Assembly: GCA_016176605.1 (NCBI GenBank)
Contig: JACOWW010000003.1
Coordinates: forward strand, 94,138-150,624
Source: Candidatus Saccharimonadota bacterium
GTDB lineage: Bacteria; Patescibacteriota; Saccharimonadia; Saccharimonadales; UBA10212
Reading direction: 5' to 3'
DNA: 56,487 bases
This document shows positions 56,417 to 56,487 of the stretch, in pieces. The notes beneath the pieces are model-generated. The model ran no database searches. It worked only from the letters and a program-made list of their open reading frames with translations, and was not told where the DNA came from. A program made the position numbers and the translations under genes. Position 1 is the first letter of the stretch. Every line of letters starts with the position of its first letter.

Positions 56417-56487
56417 ATGAAGACTATTATTAAGAAGAGTTTTACGTCCCCGGATGAAGTCTACAATCCAAAAGAAACGATGAAGCT
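56417..56487 (+). CDS. Unknown protein, N-terminus only (cut by window edge)
   Basis: ATG at 56417 after GGAGGTG. Visible residues MKTIIKKSFTSPDEVYNPKE then T-M-K. The start resembles small cupin proteins, but 23 residues are too few to decide. Confidence 0.55.
   Translation, partial: MKTIIKKSFTSPDEVYNPKETMK

Noticed and set aside
1-56487. Recoded UGA as seen in some CPR lineages
   Set aside because: Long conserved genes have no internal TGA at conserved positions and use TGA as stop; the standard code fits.

Overview
The window reads as a chromosome segment from a Patescibacteria (CPR) bacterium, most likely of the Saccharibacteria/TM7 type. The grounds are reduced, divergent informational proteins; a MurE-like ligase without the usual N-terminal domain; a DnaG whose zinc ligands are lost; an LPxTG-like tail; the standard genetic code; and spacers made of short reiterated words. 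No 16S gene is present, so the phylum is an inference. Most genes lie on the minus strand.

Layout. 0-7 kb is a translation and repair block: pnp (cut by the left edge), rpsO, truB, a degenerate DHH protein, rpsT, holA and mutM. 7-14 kb is an accessory stretch: HAD, deoxyribosyltransferase-like, frameshifted NUDIX, aldo/keto reductase, 2H phosphoesterase, P-loop kinase, a PIN toxin-antitoxin pair and a methyltransferase. 14-26 kb holds polA, a kinase, rpoD-dnaG, maf, msrB, argS and a DUF1361 membrane protein. 26-35 kb holds a frameshifted ArsR gene beside a flavin reductase, a quinone reductase, tRNA-Ser(GGA), a MacB-type ABC transporter, a sugar-phosphate isomerase and a membrane protein with a sortase-like tail. 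35-42 kb holds an unusual minus-strand operon (winged-helix protein, second sigma-70 factor, HARE-HTH-like protein, SF2 helicase with five C-terminal HTH repeats) facing two unknown genes and a 39-residue basic protein. 42-56 kb holds groES-groEL under a CIRCE element, a GC-rich foreign-looking gene, an ATPase, murE-like, tsaD, valS, an XRE-HAD fusion, HIT, a LURP-like gene and tRNA-Ser(CGA).

Three features stand out beyond the genes. (1) Four genes start directly after a palindromic three-arm element that carries its own small ORF beginning M-x-(N/S)-P-V-R or M-(N/S)-P-V-R and ending at, or 4-5 nt before, the next start codon. The arms covary between copies. The start-codon sequence is nearly repeated on both sides of the element, which suggests a mobile palindrome that targets start codons. 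(2) Many other short palindromes and word-like repeats recur in spacers and, in frame, inside essential genes (polA, tsaD, truB, mutM, argS, valS, murE, dnaG). This resembles the Rickettsia palindromic elements in principle. (3) At eleven starts a TANNNT -10 hexamer lies exactly 6 nt before the start codon, which predicts leaderless mRNAs, while other genes (groES, groEL, rpoD, ABC transporter) have clear Shine-Dalgarno sites.

All calls were made by eye from the sequence. Family names rest on motif recognition, not on searches.
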